The translations under genes and the position numbers were made by a program. From NCBI RefSeq assembly GCF_001682855.1, contig NZ_MAQW01000001.1, positions 1,173,926-1,237,925 of the forward strand: a DNA stretch of 64,000 bases, read 5' to 3'. A model generated the notes under the pieces. That model did not search any database. It was not told where the DNA came from and was given only the letters and a program-made list of their open reading frames with translations. Of the stretch, positions 45,024-53,711 are shown one piece after another (position 1 is the first letter of the stretch; every line of letters begins with the position of its first letter). This DNA is from Bacillus sp. FJAT-27264. Lineage in GTDB: Bacteria; Bacillota; Bacilli; Paenibacillales; Paenibacillaceae.

Positions 45024-45953
45024 CTAGCGCAGTCTGATCCTCGGGTCCAGCAGCAGACAGCCTACATCCACAACCAGATTTACCAAAACGACGACAACCG
45101 CCATCAATAATACATAGCCTTGAATGACGATATAATCCTTGGCAAAAATCGCCTCAACAGCATATCGGCCGATGCCCGGCCAGGCGAATACAGTCTCCAC
45201 AATCACCGAGCCACCTAACAGCCCGCCAATCTGGACACCCAGCAGAGTAAGACTTGGCAACAGAGCGTTGCGGAGCGCATGTCTGCCAATCACGGACCAT
45301 TCCCGCACACCCCTGCCTCTGGCCGCTTTAATATACAACTGGCTCAGCGCTTCCAGCATACTTGCGCGGATTAGCCGGATGTAAACGCCCGCCATACCGA
45401 AGCCCAGCGCCAGTGAAGGCAGAACCAGGCTAGAACTCCCTTCCATTCCCATCACCGGGAAAAGTCTCAGCTTAACTGCGCCATAATATATCAACAGCAG
45501 GCTAAGCCAGTAGCCAGGCAAGGATACGCTGAGCAATGCGAAGACCCGGCCCAAGCGGTCAATCAATCGGTTCGGGTAAAGCGCCGAGAGGATACCTAAC
45601 GGCAGCGCGAGTATTAAAGCAACGGCCAGCCCGCAGATCGCCAACAGCGCGGTAGCCGGAAAACGGCTCAGTATCTCCGTCAGAACTGGCCGGCCACTGC
45701 TATAAGACGAACCCAAATCCAGATGCAGCACACGGCTAAGCCAATGCCCATACTGTATGTATACCGGGCCGCCAAGGCCCAGTGTATGGCGTGTAACTTC
45801 GATCGCCGCTGACGTGGGCTTGACGCCGTCCGCCCGCAGCATAATCTCTGCGGGATCGCCTGGCGTCAAGTGCATCAGCGCAAAGGTAATGCAGGAGATG
45901 CCGAGCAGCACCGGAAGAATATGCAGAAGCCGCTGAAACAGATAGCGTATCAG
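45024..45953 (-). CDS. ABC transporter permease, NikB/DppB type, probable CTG start
   Basis: First permease of the importer. The conventional reading starts at a GTG (45911) and would lack the first part of helix 1. In frame upstream the sequence LIRYLFQRLLHILPVLLGI is the expected NikB/DppB N-terminus, bounded by a TGA 9 bases before it. The only start-like codon is CTG at 45953, with AGAGGA about 11 bases upstream. So translation very probably initiates at CTG, giving about 309 residues. Later landmarks: MHLTPGDPAEIM, LGSSYSSGRPV, and the EAA loop YIKAARGRGVREWSVIGRHALRNA. Upstream are a Zur box and a -10 element. Confidence 0.85.
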   Translation of the reverse strand: MIRYLFQRLLHILPVLLGISCITFALMHLTPGDPAEIMLRADGVKPTSAAIEVTRHTLGLGGPVYIQYGHWLSRVLHLDLGSSYSSGRPVLTEILSRFPATALLAICGLAVALILALPLGILSALYPNRLIDRLGRVFALLSVSLPGYWLSLLLIYYGAVKLRLFPVMGMEGSSSLVLPSLALGFGMAGVYIRLIRASMLEALSQLYIKAARGRGVREWSVIGRHALRNALLPSLTLLGVQIGGLLGGSVIVETVFAWPGIGRYAVEAIFAKDYIVIQGYVLLMAVVVVLVNLVVDVGCLLLDPRIRLR

Positions 45954-45976
45954 TGTTGCTCACATCCTCTTGCTTT

Positions 45977-45998
45977 AATCGTAATGTTTACGATTATA
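45977..45998 (-). promoter_or_regulatory. Zur box overlapping the -10 of the nik-like operon
   Basis: AATCGTAATGTTTACGATT (45977-45995) is a near-perfect inverted repeat. Its 15-base core matches the Bacillus Zur consensus TCGTAATnATTACGA at 13 of 14 defined positions. On the minus strand TATAAT at 45998-45993 overlaps its edge, so Zur binding would block transcription when zinc is sufficient. The CTG start of nikB-like is 23 bases away. No clear -35 is seen. Confidence 0.85.
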
Positions 45999-46076
45999 AC
46001 ATAATCTTTTAAAATTAATAGTCTCAAAAATAAATTTTTGTCGAAATATGACGCAACCAATAGTTTTAAACACAGT

Positions 46077-46119
46077 AAAGAGGCTCCCCCAACCGTTAAC
46101 CGGCATCGGGGGAACCTCT
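46077..46119 (-). terminator. Terminator of the Dabb / AlkD-like operon
   Basis: Minus strand: AGAGGTTCCCCC / GGGGGAGCCTCT, almost perfect stem, then TTTACTG, 35 bases after the stop codon. Confidence 0.88.
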
Positions 46120-46153
46120 CACTTTACAGCTATTAAATTAAGGTTTCATTGAT

Positions 46154-46441
46154 TTAGGATTCATAACATACAGAGGCTCCTGTATCAATTACACTTCCGA
46201 TATATTGTGATACCTCCACATGAAAGGGATGCACCATATAAGCATCGAAACCAGCCATGGAATCGTACTTCGCTACAAACATCAGATCATAGGAAGACTG
46301 CTCATGCCGGATATCTACGTCCACTTTCAGGTCACGTAGAGTCTCGATCTGCCCCCTCATGCTGAGCAGAACCTCTCTTGTCTTCGCAATATTCTCGGGA
46401 CTCCGATCTTTCAACCGGATCATCATGTTATTCGTAATCAT
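46154..46441 (-). CDS. Dabb-domain (stress-responsive A/B barrel) protein
   Basis: A 95-residue protein with the dimeric alpha/beta barrel pattern: the start ITNNMMIRLKDRSPENI, the central VDVDIRHEQSSYDLMFVAKYDSMAGFDAYMVHPFH and the final FHVEVSQYIGSVI. Bacterial stand-alone Dabb proteins have no settled function; related domains act as small enzymes or stress proteins. Its ATG follows the stop codon of the AlkD-like gene directly (TAG then ATG), so the two are coupled. Ribosome site GGAGGCG. Confidence 0.9.
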   Translation of the reverse strand: MITNNMMIRLKDRSPENIAKTREVLLSMRGQIETLRDLKVDVDIRHEQSSYDLMFVAKYDSMAGFDAYMVHPFHVEVSQYIGSVIDTGASVCYES

Positions 46442-47569
46442 CTATACGCCTCCTTCCACTTCTTCGGATAATTCCAGCTTAATCAGGGTGGTGGCTGCTT
46501 CACGTCCATTCACCAAGAGCGTAATCGGATGCTCGCCCGGATAATGACGGCGGGTCGTCAAGTCGGCCCAGCGGTGCGTGCGCGTACCAGCCTGCCTTGT
46601 CCCGCCGGGGACAGTCTTATCGGACAAGAGGAACAGCTTACGGGACGTCTTCCCGCTCGCTTTCACAAAGTCGATGCCGTATTCGATGCGAATACGCACA
46701 GGCTCTCCTTCGCGGACCCGCAGCTCATACGTCAGTTCGCTGCTCTCCCCAATCTTCAGCACTTCTGGTGCAGCGCTCAGAGAGGCACCCACTACAAGTG
46801 GCGCTGAATCCTCCGATTCGGCGTAGCCGAACAAGGCCATCACCCCAGGATCGGCCTTACGAATCAGAGAGCGGCAAGCATGCCGCACGATCCAGTCCGT
46901 GTCGGGATGCTGACCCTTCCAGCGCTTCGCAATCTCCAGCACCAGAGCCGGGTGGTCCTTGGCAATGTCGTTCAGATTGTTGGCGACGCTTTTGCGCACA
47001 TATAGAGACGGATCAGCCTTTAGCTGCTCCAGCACAGGAAGTACCGGCGCGGGTTCGCGCTTGAACATCGGAAGCGCCTGGCCCCACGGCAGACGCGGCC
47101 GACAGCCCTCGCTGGCCAGACGCCGGACATGCTCGTTCTCACCCCTGGACCAGATCAACATCTGTGCCATCATCCGCTCCGGCTCGCGCAGCAGAAACGG
47201 CCTTACGGCGAACTCTGCCGATGATTTTGACGTGAACCGCTCCAGCGCTGCCATGGACAACTCCCAATGCTCCGGGGCTTGTCCATGCACTTCGACAAAA
47301 TCGGGAAAGATCAGATACGGGAACCCGACACAATCCTTATCAATCTCATATAAAACCCGCAACGCTTCTTCATAGCGCTTGGGTAGATATTCTCCTAGCG
47401 ACTGCGTAATTCGCCTCATCCGTGCCTTCAGCTCCAGCTCCTCCCACGGCTCCGCCATCGCCGAGGCAATGAAAGCTTCCGTGTCAAACGACGAATAGGC
47501 GCGCTGTACTTTTACGCCAAAGCTACTTAGAAATTCCTTATTGTACATGGCTTTTAAAGGCTCGGCCAT
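46442..47569 (-). CDS. AlkD-like DNA alkylation repair protein
   Basis: The 375-residue product, starting MAEPLKAMYN at 47569, is built from HEAT-like repeats, for example SLYVRKSVANNLNDIAKDHPALVL followed by DWIVRHACRSLIRKADPGVM, a pattern typical of DNA alkylation repair proteins. The C-terminal part (from about residue 265) is a beta-rich extension with GTRTHRWADLTTRRHYPGEH, absent from the short 230-residue AlkD. Such longer proteins occur in Bacillales. No glycosylase-type catalytic Asp was checked. The upstream codon at 47629 lacks a ribosome site, while GGGGGGC precedes 47569. Confidence 0.85.
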   Translation of the reverse strand: MAEPLKAMYNKEFLSSFGVKVQRAYSSFDTEAFIASAMAEPWEELELKARMRRITQSLGEYLPKRYEEALRVLYEIDKDCVGFPYLIFPDFVEVHGQAPEHWELSMAALERFTSKSSAEFAVRPFLLREPERMMAQMLIWSRGENEHVRRLASEGCRPRLPWGQALPMFKREPAPVLPVLEQLKADPSLYVRKSVANNLNDIAKDHPALVLEIAKRWKGQHPDTDWIVRHACRSLIRKADPGVMALFGYAESEDSAPLVVGASLSAAPEVLKIGESSELTYELRVREGEPVRIRIEYGIDFVKASGKTSRKLFLLSDKTVPGGTRQAGTRTHRWADLTTRRHYPGEHPITLLVNGREAATTLIKLELSEEVEGGV

Positions 47570-47732
47570 TCTTTTGCCCCCCATAGAATTTATAACTTGT
47601 CCACACTCCGGCATGAACGCTTGGTCCAACCATTATGCCCATTGGAGAAATTGTAGCATACGTAACTGGACAGCTTTATGTCAGGTTAACCATGCAGCTT
47701 CAGGTACCATTCTTGGTTGACTTCGAAATGCT

Positions 47733-48290
47733 TCAATTCATAATCTCTTCAATAGAATCCATATTCTGCTTGGCCCGCTGGTTCAGTCCCCGTTTATCCT
47801 TCAGCTTCAGCTGTGCCAGCTCATGGCCGGGGTCAACGATCAGCGGCTGGGCGATAATCGCCTCAAGTAGCTCGGCAGCCGTCTTGCAGGCCCGCAGCAG
47901 CAGCTCTTGGGAGATTTCTTTTTTATGCAACCGGATAATATCCAGTAAGTGTTCAGCAAACATCAATCGGACCACACTATCGGCACTCATCATATTGCGG
48001 GCGGCAAAAGAAACCACATTTTCAACAATTCTGCTCTCTTGATAATGCTTTGAGACTAAGCTCAGCGATGACACTGCTTCCCAATCCCGAATGGACAGTT
48101 CTCCACTCAGCTGCTCCGCCATTTCCTTGAACCATAGCTTCTCTGTCACGATATCTACGCCATAGGTTTTGTATTCTGCATATCGGCCACTCCGGTGCAT
48201 ATCCGGTAAGCTGCCACAGTATTCCATGAACAACGCTTTTGCGCTCTCCAGTTGATCGTTCAATGTATATTCCCCTTTTCTTGCTGACAT
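47733..48290 (-). CDS. Hypothetical protein
   Basis: A 185-residue, mostly helical soluble protein (for example MFAEHLLDIIRLHKKEISQELLL, CKTAAELLEAIIAQPLI). I recognise no domain. There is no signal or membrane segment. GGAAG lies six bases before the ATG. It is divergently arranged to the small gene at 48406, and its C-terminus (KLKDKRGLNQRAKQNMDSIEEIMN) is charged. Confidence 0.65.
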   Translation of the reverse strand: MSARKGEYTLNDQLESAKALFMEYCGSLPDMHRSGRYAEYKTYGVDIVTEKLWFKEMAEQLSGELSIRDWEAVSSLSLVSKHYQESRIVENVVSFAARNMMSADSVVRLMFAEHLLDIIRLHKKEISQELLLRACKTAAELLEAIIAQPLIVDPGHELAQLKLKDKRGLNQRAKQNMDSIEEIMN

Positions 48291-48405
48291 TTGTCTTCCA
48301 ATATGTCCTACCTTATCACAAAGTGACTCTACTCATGCTATTATATTAGAACGAGCAACACCACACGGTTTAGCCGAATTACCATTTCAACGGAGGAAGA
48401 ACGTT

Positions 48406-48624
48406 ATGCCACACACTTTGGTTAAAAATATTGATTTTTTCGTAGCCGCCCTGTCCCAGACCTTTGTCTCCGCTTTGCAGCTCGACCCTGACGGAATGTA
48501 TGCCCGGGTAGGCTTTGGGCGGATTAACAAGTTCTCAGAAGGTTATGTACGACTTGTCGGGTTCGACGGCTCCATCTCACACTATGACCGGGAAACGACC
48601 AAGTTCCAGCGGGACAAGGGATAA
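48406..48624 (+). CDS. Small hypothetical protein
   Basis: A 72-residue product with an excellent ribosome site (GGAGGAAG, seven bases before the ATG). It is soluble, mixed in composition (VKNIDFFVAALSQTF, YARVGFGRINKFSEGYVRLVGF). I do not recognise the family. The start, codon use and spacing make it a real gene in my view. No terminator follows closely, only a T-rich stretch at 48642-48651. Confidence 0.65.
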   Translation: MPHTLVKNIDFFVAALSQTFVSALQLDPDGMYARVGFGRINKFSEGYVRLVGFDGSISHYDRETTKFQRDKG

Positions 48625-48751
48625 CAGGGGCCTGATATTTTCTTTTTTTTAAAAGAATACCGGTCAGCAGCAAGGTGCGGTTTCCGCGCCTCTTTGCCGT
48701 ACAATAACTAAAATAGACCACCCAGAAGTTTCTGGCTGATCTAATAACAAG

Positions 48752-48775
48752 AAATACGGCCCTTTCGGGCCGTAT
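48752..48775 (-). terminator. Terminator of aldA
   Basis: Perfect stem ATACGGCCC-GAAA-GGGCCGTAT read on the minus strand, followed by TTCTTG, 30 bases after the aldA stop codon. A second hairpin (CCAGAAGTTTCTGG, 48722-48735) lies just beyond. Confidence 0.8.
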
Positions 48776-48805
48776 CGTTTACTTACATATTTCATTTTTA
48801 GCTGA

Positions 48806-50251
48806 TTAATTAATAGATTTGTCGTACTGCAGATACACTACATGAGTCTGTAAATATTCGTTCAAGCCATGTTTGCCGTCCGCCCCGCCGATGCCGGATT
48901 TCCGCCAGCCTGCGTGGAAGCCTTGCATCGCTTCAAAGTTCTCACGGTTAATATAGGTTTCCCCGTATTTGAGACGCTTGATCACTTTCATAGCTACGTT
49001 TAGATTTTGAGTATATAAGGATGAGGTCAGTCCAAACTCACTGTCATTGGCCAGCGCAATCGCTTCATCCAGGTTAGCAAAAGAAATGATAGGGATGACC
49101 GGTCCGAAAATTTCCTCCTGCACAATTTCCATATCATTGGTAGCATCAGTAATGACGGTAGGCTCGAAAAAGCTGCCGGTTCCCTCTACCTTACTACCAC
49201 CCAAGGCGATCTTCGCGCCTTCTTCTACTGCGCGGTCCACTTTTTGCTGAACAGATTCTTGCGCCGCCTTGTTAATCAACGGTCCCATATGAATACCTTC
49301 ATCTTTCAGCGGATCACCATACTTCACTGCGCTCATCGCCTCAACCAGACGGGTAGTAAATTCGTCCTTGATCTTCTCATGGACATAGACCCTCTCCGCA
49401 CAGTTACAGACCTGCCCAGTATTAATTACCCGGGAGTCTACAATCGCTTTAACTGCCAAATCCAGATCAGCGTCATCCATAACTATGGCAGGGGCTTTGC
49501 CACCAAGCTCAAGACTCACCTTGATGATATTTTCAGCAGCCGCTTGCATTACTTTTTGTCCTGCTGGTACGCTGCCCGTTAGACTGACCATGCCCACTTT
49601 AGGGTTGCTGGCCAATTCATTACCGACCTCTCCGCCTTTACCGGTCACAAGGTTGAACACACCCTTAGGGAGACCGATGTTATCAACAATTTTGGCAAAA
49701 GCCACCGCGTTGTTGGGGGATTCGGCACTAGGCTTGACGACAATCGTATTTCCGGTGATCAGCGCCGGTGCCATTTTTCTAGCAATAAGAAAGAAGGGGA
49801 AATTCCAAGGCAGAATGCCTGTTGTTACCCCAATCGCTCTTTTAAAAACAAAAATATTCTCATTATCACGATCACTCTGAACAATTTCCCCTTCATAGCG
49901 ACGTGCCCATTCTGCCATATAATCCAAATAATCTGCTGTGAAATTAACCTCTACCGTTGACAATTCCAAGGTTTTACCTACTTCTTCGGAGATCAGTCTG
50001 GCCAGGATATCAACCTCTGCCCGAATCCCGTCGGCAATGGCATGGAGGTACTTTCCCCGTTCAACCGCAGGTGTCTCCTCCCAGGCTAACTGGGCTTCTT
50101 CCGCAGCGTTTATGGCACGCACCACATCATTCCTTGTAGCTTTGGGAACCTGTGAAATGACTTCATCTGTTGCTGGATTGGTTACATCCATCCACTCTTT
50201 GCCTTCTGATTCCACAAACTGGCCGTCGATATACATCAAATGCTTTTCCAC
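48806..50251 (-). CDS. aldA: Lactaldehyde/glycolaldehyde dehydrogenase AldA
   Basis: Oxidises L-lactaldehyde (from fucose or rhamnose breakdown) or glycolaldehyde with NAD. The 481-residue protein is nearly the same length as E. coli AldA. Active-site Glu lies in ELGGKAP and Cys in NTGQVCNCAERVYV, the latter string characteristic of AldA; the NAD-binding VKPSAESPNN is intact. Translation starts with GTG at 50251 after GGGGGAGAG. It is divergent from lutABC, so the pair converts lactaldehyde to lactate and then to pyruvate. The promoter overlaps a cre site. Confidence 0.93.
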   Translation of the reverse strand: MEKHLMYIDGQFVESEGKEWMDVTNPATDEVISQVPKATRNDVVRAINAAEEAQLAWEETPAVERGKYLHAIADGIRAEVDILARLISEEVGKTLELSTVEVNFTADYLDYMAEWARRYEGEIVQSDRDNENIFVFKRAIGVTTGILPWNFPFFLIARKMAPALITGNTIVVKPSAESPNNAVAFAKIVDNIGLPKGVFNLVTGKGGEVGNELASNPKVGMVSLTGSVPAGQKVMQAAAENIIKVSLELGGKAPAIVMDDADLDLAVKAIVDSRVINTGQVCNCAERVYVHEKIKDEFTTRLVEAMSAVKYGDPLKDEGIHMGPLINKAAQESVQQKVDRAVEEGAKIALGGSKVEGTGSFFEPTVITDATNDMEIVQEEIFGPVIPIISFANLDEAIALANDSEFGLTSSLYTQNLNVAMKVIKRLKYGETYINRENFEAMQGFHAGWRKSGIGGADGKHGLNEYLQTHVVYLQYDKSIN

Positions 50252-50294
50252 TGACTCTCCCCCTCAAGGTAGATTATCCATTTTATCCTTTTTC

Positions 50295-50324
50295 AGTGTA
50301 AACGCTATCAATATTTATTGTCAA
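50295..50324 (-). promoter_or_regulatory. aldA promoter with overlapping cre site
   Basis: Minus strand: TTGACA (50324-50319), 18-base spacer, TACACT (50300-50295). The cre site TGTAAACGCTATCA (plus strand 50297-50310) matches TGWNANCGNTNWCA at every fixed position and covers the -10 and spacer, so CcpA should repress transcription. Confidence 0.82.
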
Positions 50325-50418
50325 CAAAGTTCACTTTTTTTATTTGTTTTTATGTTGTTTTTCATTGACTTCCTGAGTTAAGCTATTCTCATCAAGATTG
50401 CAATGGGAGGGATCGGAA

Positions 50419-51171
50419 TTGAAAGTCAGTATTTTTTCGACTTGTTTAGTAGACCTTATGACCCCGAATGTTGGAATAGCAATGGTTGAAGTTCTCGAAC
50501 GGCTGGGCTGTGAAATCAATTATCCGGCTGCGCAAGTGTGCTGCGGTCAACCCACATATAATAGCGGCTATCTTGAAGATTCCAAGCTTGCGATGAAGAA
50601 CATGATGCTTGCTTTCGAAAACTCCGATTATGTGGTGGGTCCGTCCGGCTCCTGTATCGCTATGTTTCATGAATACCCGAAGATTTTCAAAGGAGATCCA
50701 CACTGGGAATTGAAAGCGCTTGCTCTAAAAGACAAATCATATGAGTTTACCCAATTCATCGTAAAGGTGCTCGGCGTTACCGATGTTGGCGCAAAGCTTA
50801 AAGGGACCGCCACCTACCACCGTTCCTGCCATATGACAAGACTGCTGGGCGAAAAAGAAACCCCCTATCAATTGCTTGGTAAGGTTAGGGGACTTCAACT
50901 GGAACCGCTCAAAAACAGCGATAATTGCTGTGGATTCGGTGGAACCTTTTCTGTGAAAATGCCTGAGATCTCCGAGCAAATGGTCGATGAAAAATGCGGT
51001 TGTGTCGTGGGCACCGGTGCAGATATTCTGATTAGTGCAGATATGGGATGCCTGCTTAACATCGGTGGCCGTCTGTCACGTAAGGGAGAACCCGTAAAAA
51101 TAATGCATATTGCAGAGGTGCTGAACCATCATCATGCTACTGATATTGCCAAAGGAGGACGCGAGACATGA
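50419..51171 (+). CDS. lutA: L-lactate utilisation protein LutA (Fe-S subunit)
   Basis: LutABC oxidises L-lactate to pyruvate. The 250-residue product starts with TTG at 50419 after GGGAGG. It has the two CCG-type cysteine-rich motifs of the family, [12 protein letters not shown] and [14 protein letters not shown], which ligate iron-sulfur clusters. The start [19 protein letters not shown] matches LutA. The last four bases overlap lutB (ATGA). Transcribed divergently from aldA, with a shared intergenic region of 167 bases. Confidence 0.94.
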   Translation: MKVSIFSTCLVDLMTPNVGIAMVEVLERLGCEINYPAAQVCCGQPTYNSGYLEDSKLAMKNMMLAFENSDYVVGPSGSCIAMFHEYPKIFKGDPHWELKALALKDKSYEFTQFIVKVLGVTDVGAKLKGTATYHRSCHMTRLLGEKETPYQLLGKVRGLQLEPLKNSDNCCGFGGTFSVKMPEISEQMVDEKCGCVVGTGADILISADMGCLLNIGGRLSRKGEPVKIMHIAEVLNHHHATDIAKGGRET

Positions 51172-52595
51172 GCCTGCAAACAGATAAACGGGACTTCAGC
51201 GAACGGACTTCAGAGGGCATCGGGGATAATTTCATGAGAAGCGCGGTAAGTTCAGCCCAGGACAGCCTGAAGACCAGACGTCTGTCAGCTGCGACCGCTC
51301 TTGGGGACTGGGAACAGTGGCGTTCCATCGGTCAGCAAATCCGGCAGCATACGCTGAAGAATCTGGATTATTACTTGGAGCAGTTGGCGGATAACGTAGA
51401 GAAAAAGGGCGGTCATGTCTATTTTGCCAAAACAAAAGAGGAAGCAAGCAGCTATATCCGGGACATCGTTATGCAAAAAAAGGCTAAAAAAATCGTCAAA
51501 TCCAAATCGATGGTTACCGAGGAAATTGAGATGAACCGTGTCCTGATGGATGCCGGCTGTGAGCTGATCGAGACCGATCTTGGGGAATATATTCTGCAAA
51601 TTGATGATTGGGACCCGCCTTCACATATTGTCGCCCCCGCGCTGCATAAAGACCGAAACCAAATTCAAAGAGTGTTCACGGAGAAGCTTGGCTATACAGG
51701 TGATGAAAGTCCCGAAAACCTCGCCAGGTTCGCCCGGACGGTGCTGCGGCAAAAGTTTCTGGAAGCGGATGTCGGGATTACGGGCTGCAACTTTGCCATC
51801 GCGAACATGGGTGCCATTAATCTCGTTACCAATGAAGGCAACGGCGATCTTACAGCCTCCATACCAAAAACGCATATCGCTGTGATGGGGATGGAACGAA
51901 TCGTGCCCACGCTTGAGGAGATGGAGATACTGGATAATCTGCTCTGTCGAAGCGCTGTAGGGCAAAAATTGACCAGTTATATTACCGTGATGGGTCCCTC
52001 CGCTACTGGAGAGACTGATGGGCCCGAGGAGTTCCATTTAGTTGTCGTGGATAACGGCCGCTCCGAGATTCTGGGAAGCGAATTTAACGAAGCCCTACAG
52101 TGCATCCGCTGTGGTGCCTGTCTTAATGTCTGCCCGGTCTACCGTCATATTGGCGGTCATGCCTACGGGTCTATTTATCCGGGTCCGATCGGAGCTGTAA
52201 TCACCCCGCTGCTGGGCGGATACGGTGACTACAAAGAGCTTCCTTTTGCCTCCAGCCTATGTGCAGCTTGTACCGATGTTTGTCCGGTTAAAATCCCGCT
52301 TCACGAACAGCTGATCTTGCACCGCCAGAAAATTGTGGAGGAAAAGAGAACCAGTAGCGCGGAAAGAATCCAGATGAAGACGGCAGGCCGTCTCCTGTCT
52401 TCTCAGACGTTGTTCGGCAAAACCCTACGGTTTGCGAATCCGGCAAGCCGGCTGCTCAGTAGGCATGGACGAATTATAAGAGGACCGGGGCTGGTCCGCG
52501 GCTGGATCAACGCTCGTGATCTTAGTCAGCCGGTTAAGCAGCAAGATAGCTTCCGGGCTTGGATTGACCAACGCAAAGGAGGCGCTGACCAATGA
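51168..52595 (+). CDS. lutB: L-lactate utilisation protein LutB (Fe-S subunit)
   Basis: The 475-residue protein contains the two ferredoxin-type cluster motifs [14 protein letters not shown] and [13 protein letters not shown] in its C-terminal third, and an N-terminal DUF162/LUD domain with [13 protein letters not shown] and [18 protein letters not shown]. It overlaps lutA and lutC by four bases each (ATGA), so all three subunits are translationally coupled. Confidence 0.95.
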   Translation: MSLQTDKRDFSERTSEGIGDNFMRSAVSSAQDSLKTRRLSAATALGDWEQWRSIGQQIRQHTLKNLDYYLEQLADNVEKKGGHVYFAKTKEEASSYIRDIVMQKKAKKIVKSKSMVTEEIEMNRVLMDAGCELIETDLGEYILQIDDWDPPSHIVAPALHKDRNQIQRVFTEKLGYTGDESPENLARFARTVLRQKFLEADVGITGCNFAIANMGAINLVTNEGNGDLTASIPKTHIAVMGMERIVPTLEEMEILDNLLCRSAVGQKLTSYITVMGPSATGETDGPEEFHLVVVDNGRSEILGSEFNEALQCIRCGACLNVCPVYRHIGGHAYGSIYPGPIGAVITPLLGGYGDYKELPFASSLCAACTDVCPVKIPLHEQLILHRQKIVEEKRTSSAERIQMKTAGRLLSSQTLFGKTLRFANPASRLLSRHGRIIRGPGLVRGWINARDLSQPVKQQDSFRAWIDQRKGGADQ

Positions 52596-53263
52596 CGATA
52601 TCGGGCAAGGAGTCTTTTCTAAATACAATTGCCGCCAAGCTTGGACGGGAACGTGTCTATGACGTACAGCGGCCCGACCTGCGACCGTTGATCCCCGACA
52701 GCTATGGTAGTCTAACCAACGACGATCTGATAGAGATTCTTAAAGAACAGTGCTATTTCATCCACACCCAATTAATCGAGTCGAACCCAGAGATTTTGCA
52801 GACAACATTGGATGATCTAATCCACGCTAATGGCGGGGGCTCTATAATCACGTCTGGAGATGAGCGCTTTCTACATTACGGGCTAAGCTTCCCGAATTCG
52901 TCCATCTGGGAAGAAGCCGCCGGACGGGAGAACAATCTCCTCCGCTCTGAATCAGCCAATACGGCTATTGTCTTCGCAGATTATGCACTGGCTGAGTCAG
53001 GAACGATTGTTGTAGAGAGCCGGCCGGATCAAGGTCGCTCCCTCCATTTTCTGCCTACCCACTATATTGCGATTATTGAAAAAAAGAGGCTCGTGCTTCG
53101 TTCCACCCAGGCAGCGGCAGATCTCAACCGGCGAGTTGAAGCAGGCGAGCCTATGGGCTCAGCCATCAATTTCATCTCCGGGCCTTCCAACTCAGCCGAT
53201 ATTGAGATGCAGCTCGTTGTCGGGGTTCATGGTCCCTTGAGGGCAACTTATGTGCTTATATAG
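52592..53263 (+). CDS. lutC: L-lactate utilisation protein LutC (LUD-domain)
   Basis: The 223-residue LUD-domain protein ends the lut operon. Motifs are [31 protein letters not shown] and [24 protein letters not shown], typical of the lactate-utilisation subunit that lacks iron-sulfur cysteines. Length is normal. It starts at an ATG inside lutB. Confidence 0.95.
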   Translation: MTISGKESFLNTIAAKLGRERVYDVQRPDLRPLIPDSYGSLTNDDLIEILKEQCYFIHTQLIESNPEILQTTLDDLIHANGGGSIITSGDERFLHYGLSFPNSSIWEEAAGRENNLLRSESANTAIVFADYALAESGTIVVESRPDQGRSLHFLPTHYIAIIEKKRLVLRSTQAAADLNRRVEAGEPMGSAINFISGPSNSADIEMQLVVGVHGPLRATYVLI

Positions 53264-53660
53264 AGATAGAGGCTGAAGGCCACGATTAAAAACGTGATTG
53301 CTCATGCGTGATGACGCTACGGGTTCGAAGGGTTCTTACGATCGCTGTTAAAGTCTGATTTCTGAATTGAAAAGGGATTAGCGGTTGAAATCAGACTTTA
53401 AGGCGACCACTGGCGTTTCTCCAGAATCCCATAGGGCCCTCCGCTGCGCCGCGCTAGCTTATATTAAACCTCTAGGCTGAGCCTATTCGGTTTCATAACT
53501 TGCACTCAAGGATTGGGGTCCCAATCAATTACACGCGCGTTGGAAAGTTCGAACTTAGCCTAATCGATGTTCTAGTAGAGCACTCATATTAAAATTACAA
53601 TCCAGCATTTAGAGTCCCAGCACAGACGATACTTACAGCCACCTACACGACTCCCCACAC
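53264..53660. other. Gene-free region with a long inverted repeat
   Basis: A perfect 15-bp inverted repeat, TTAAAGTCTGATTTC (53348-53362) and GAAATCAGACTTTAA (53387-53401), encloses a 24-base loop with no T tract. It may be a transcript end, but the arms and lack of a U-run fit an intergenic repeat better. Nothing else recognised. Confidence 0.55.
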
Positions 53661-53700
53661 AAAAAGAAACGGTTACCTTCCACTTAAGGAAGGTAACCGT
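53661..53700 (-). terminator. Terminator of the CBM9-like gene
   Basis: Perfect 14-bp hairpin AACGGTTACCTTCC / GGAAGGTAACCGTT followed on the minus strand by TCTTTTTG. Confidence 0.92.
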
Positions 53701-53711
53701 TGTTCTGTAAC

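Noticed and set aside
38361..45998. Staphylopine/bacillopaline-type zincophore operon
   Set aside because: No nicotianamine-synthase-like enzyme, opine dehydrogenase, histidine racemase or exporter is present; only the importer type and Zur control agree.
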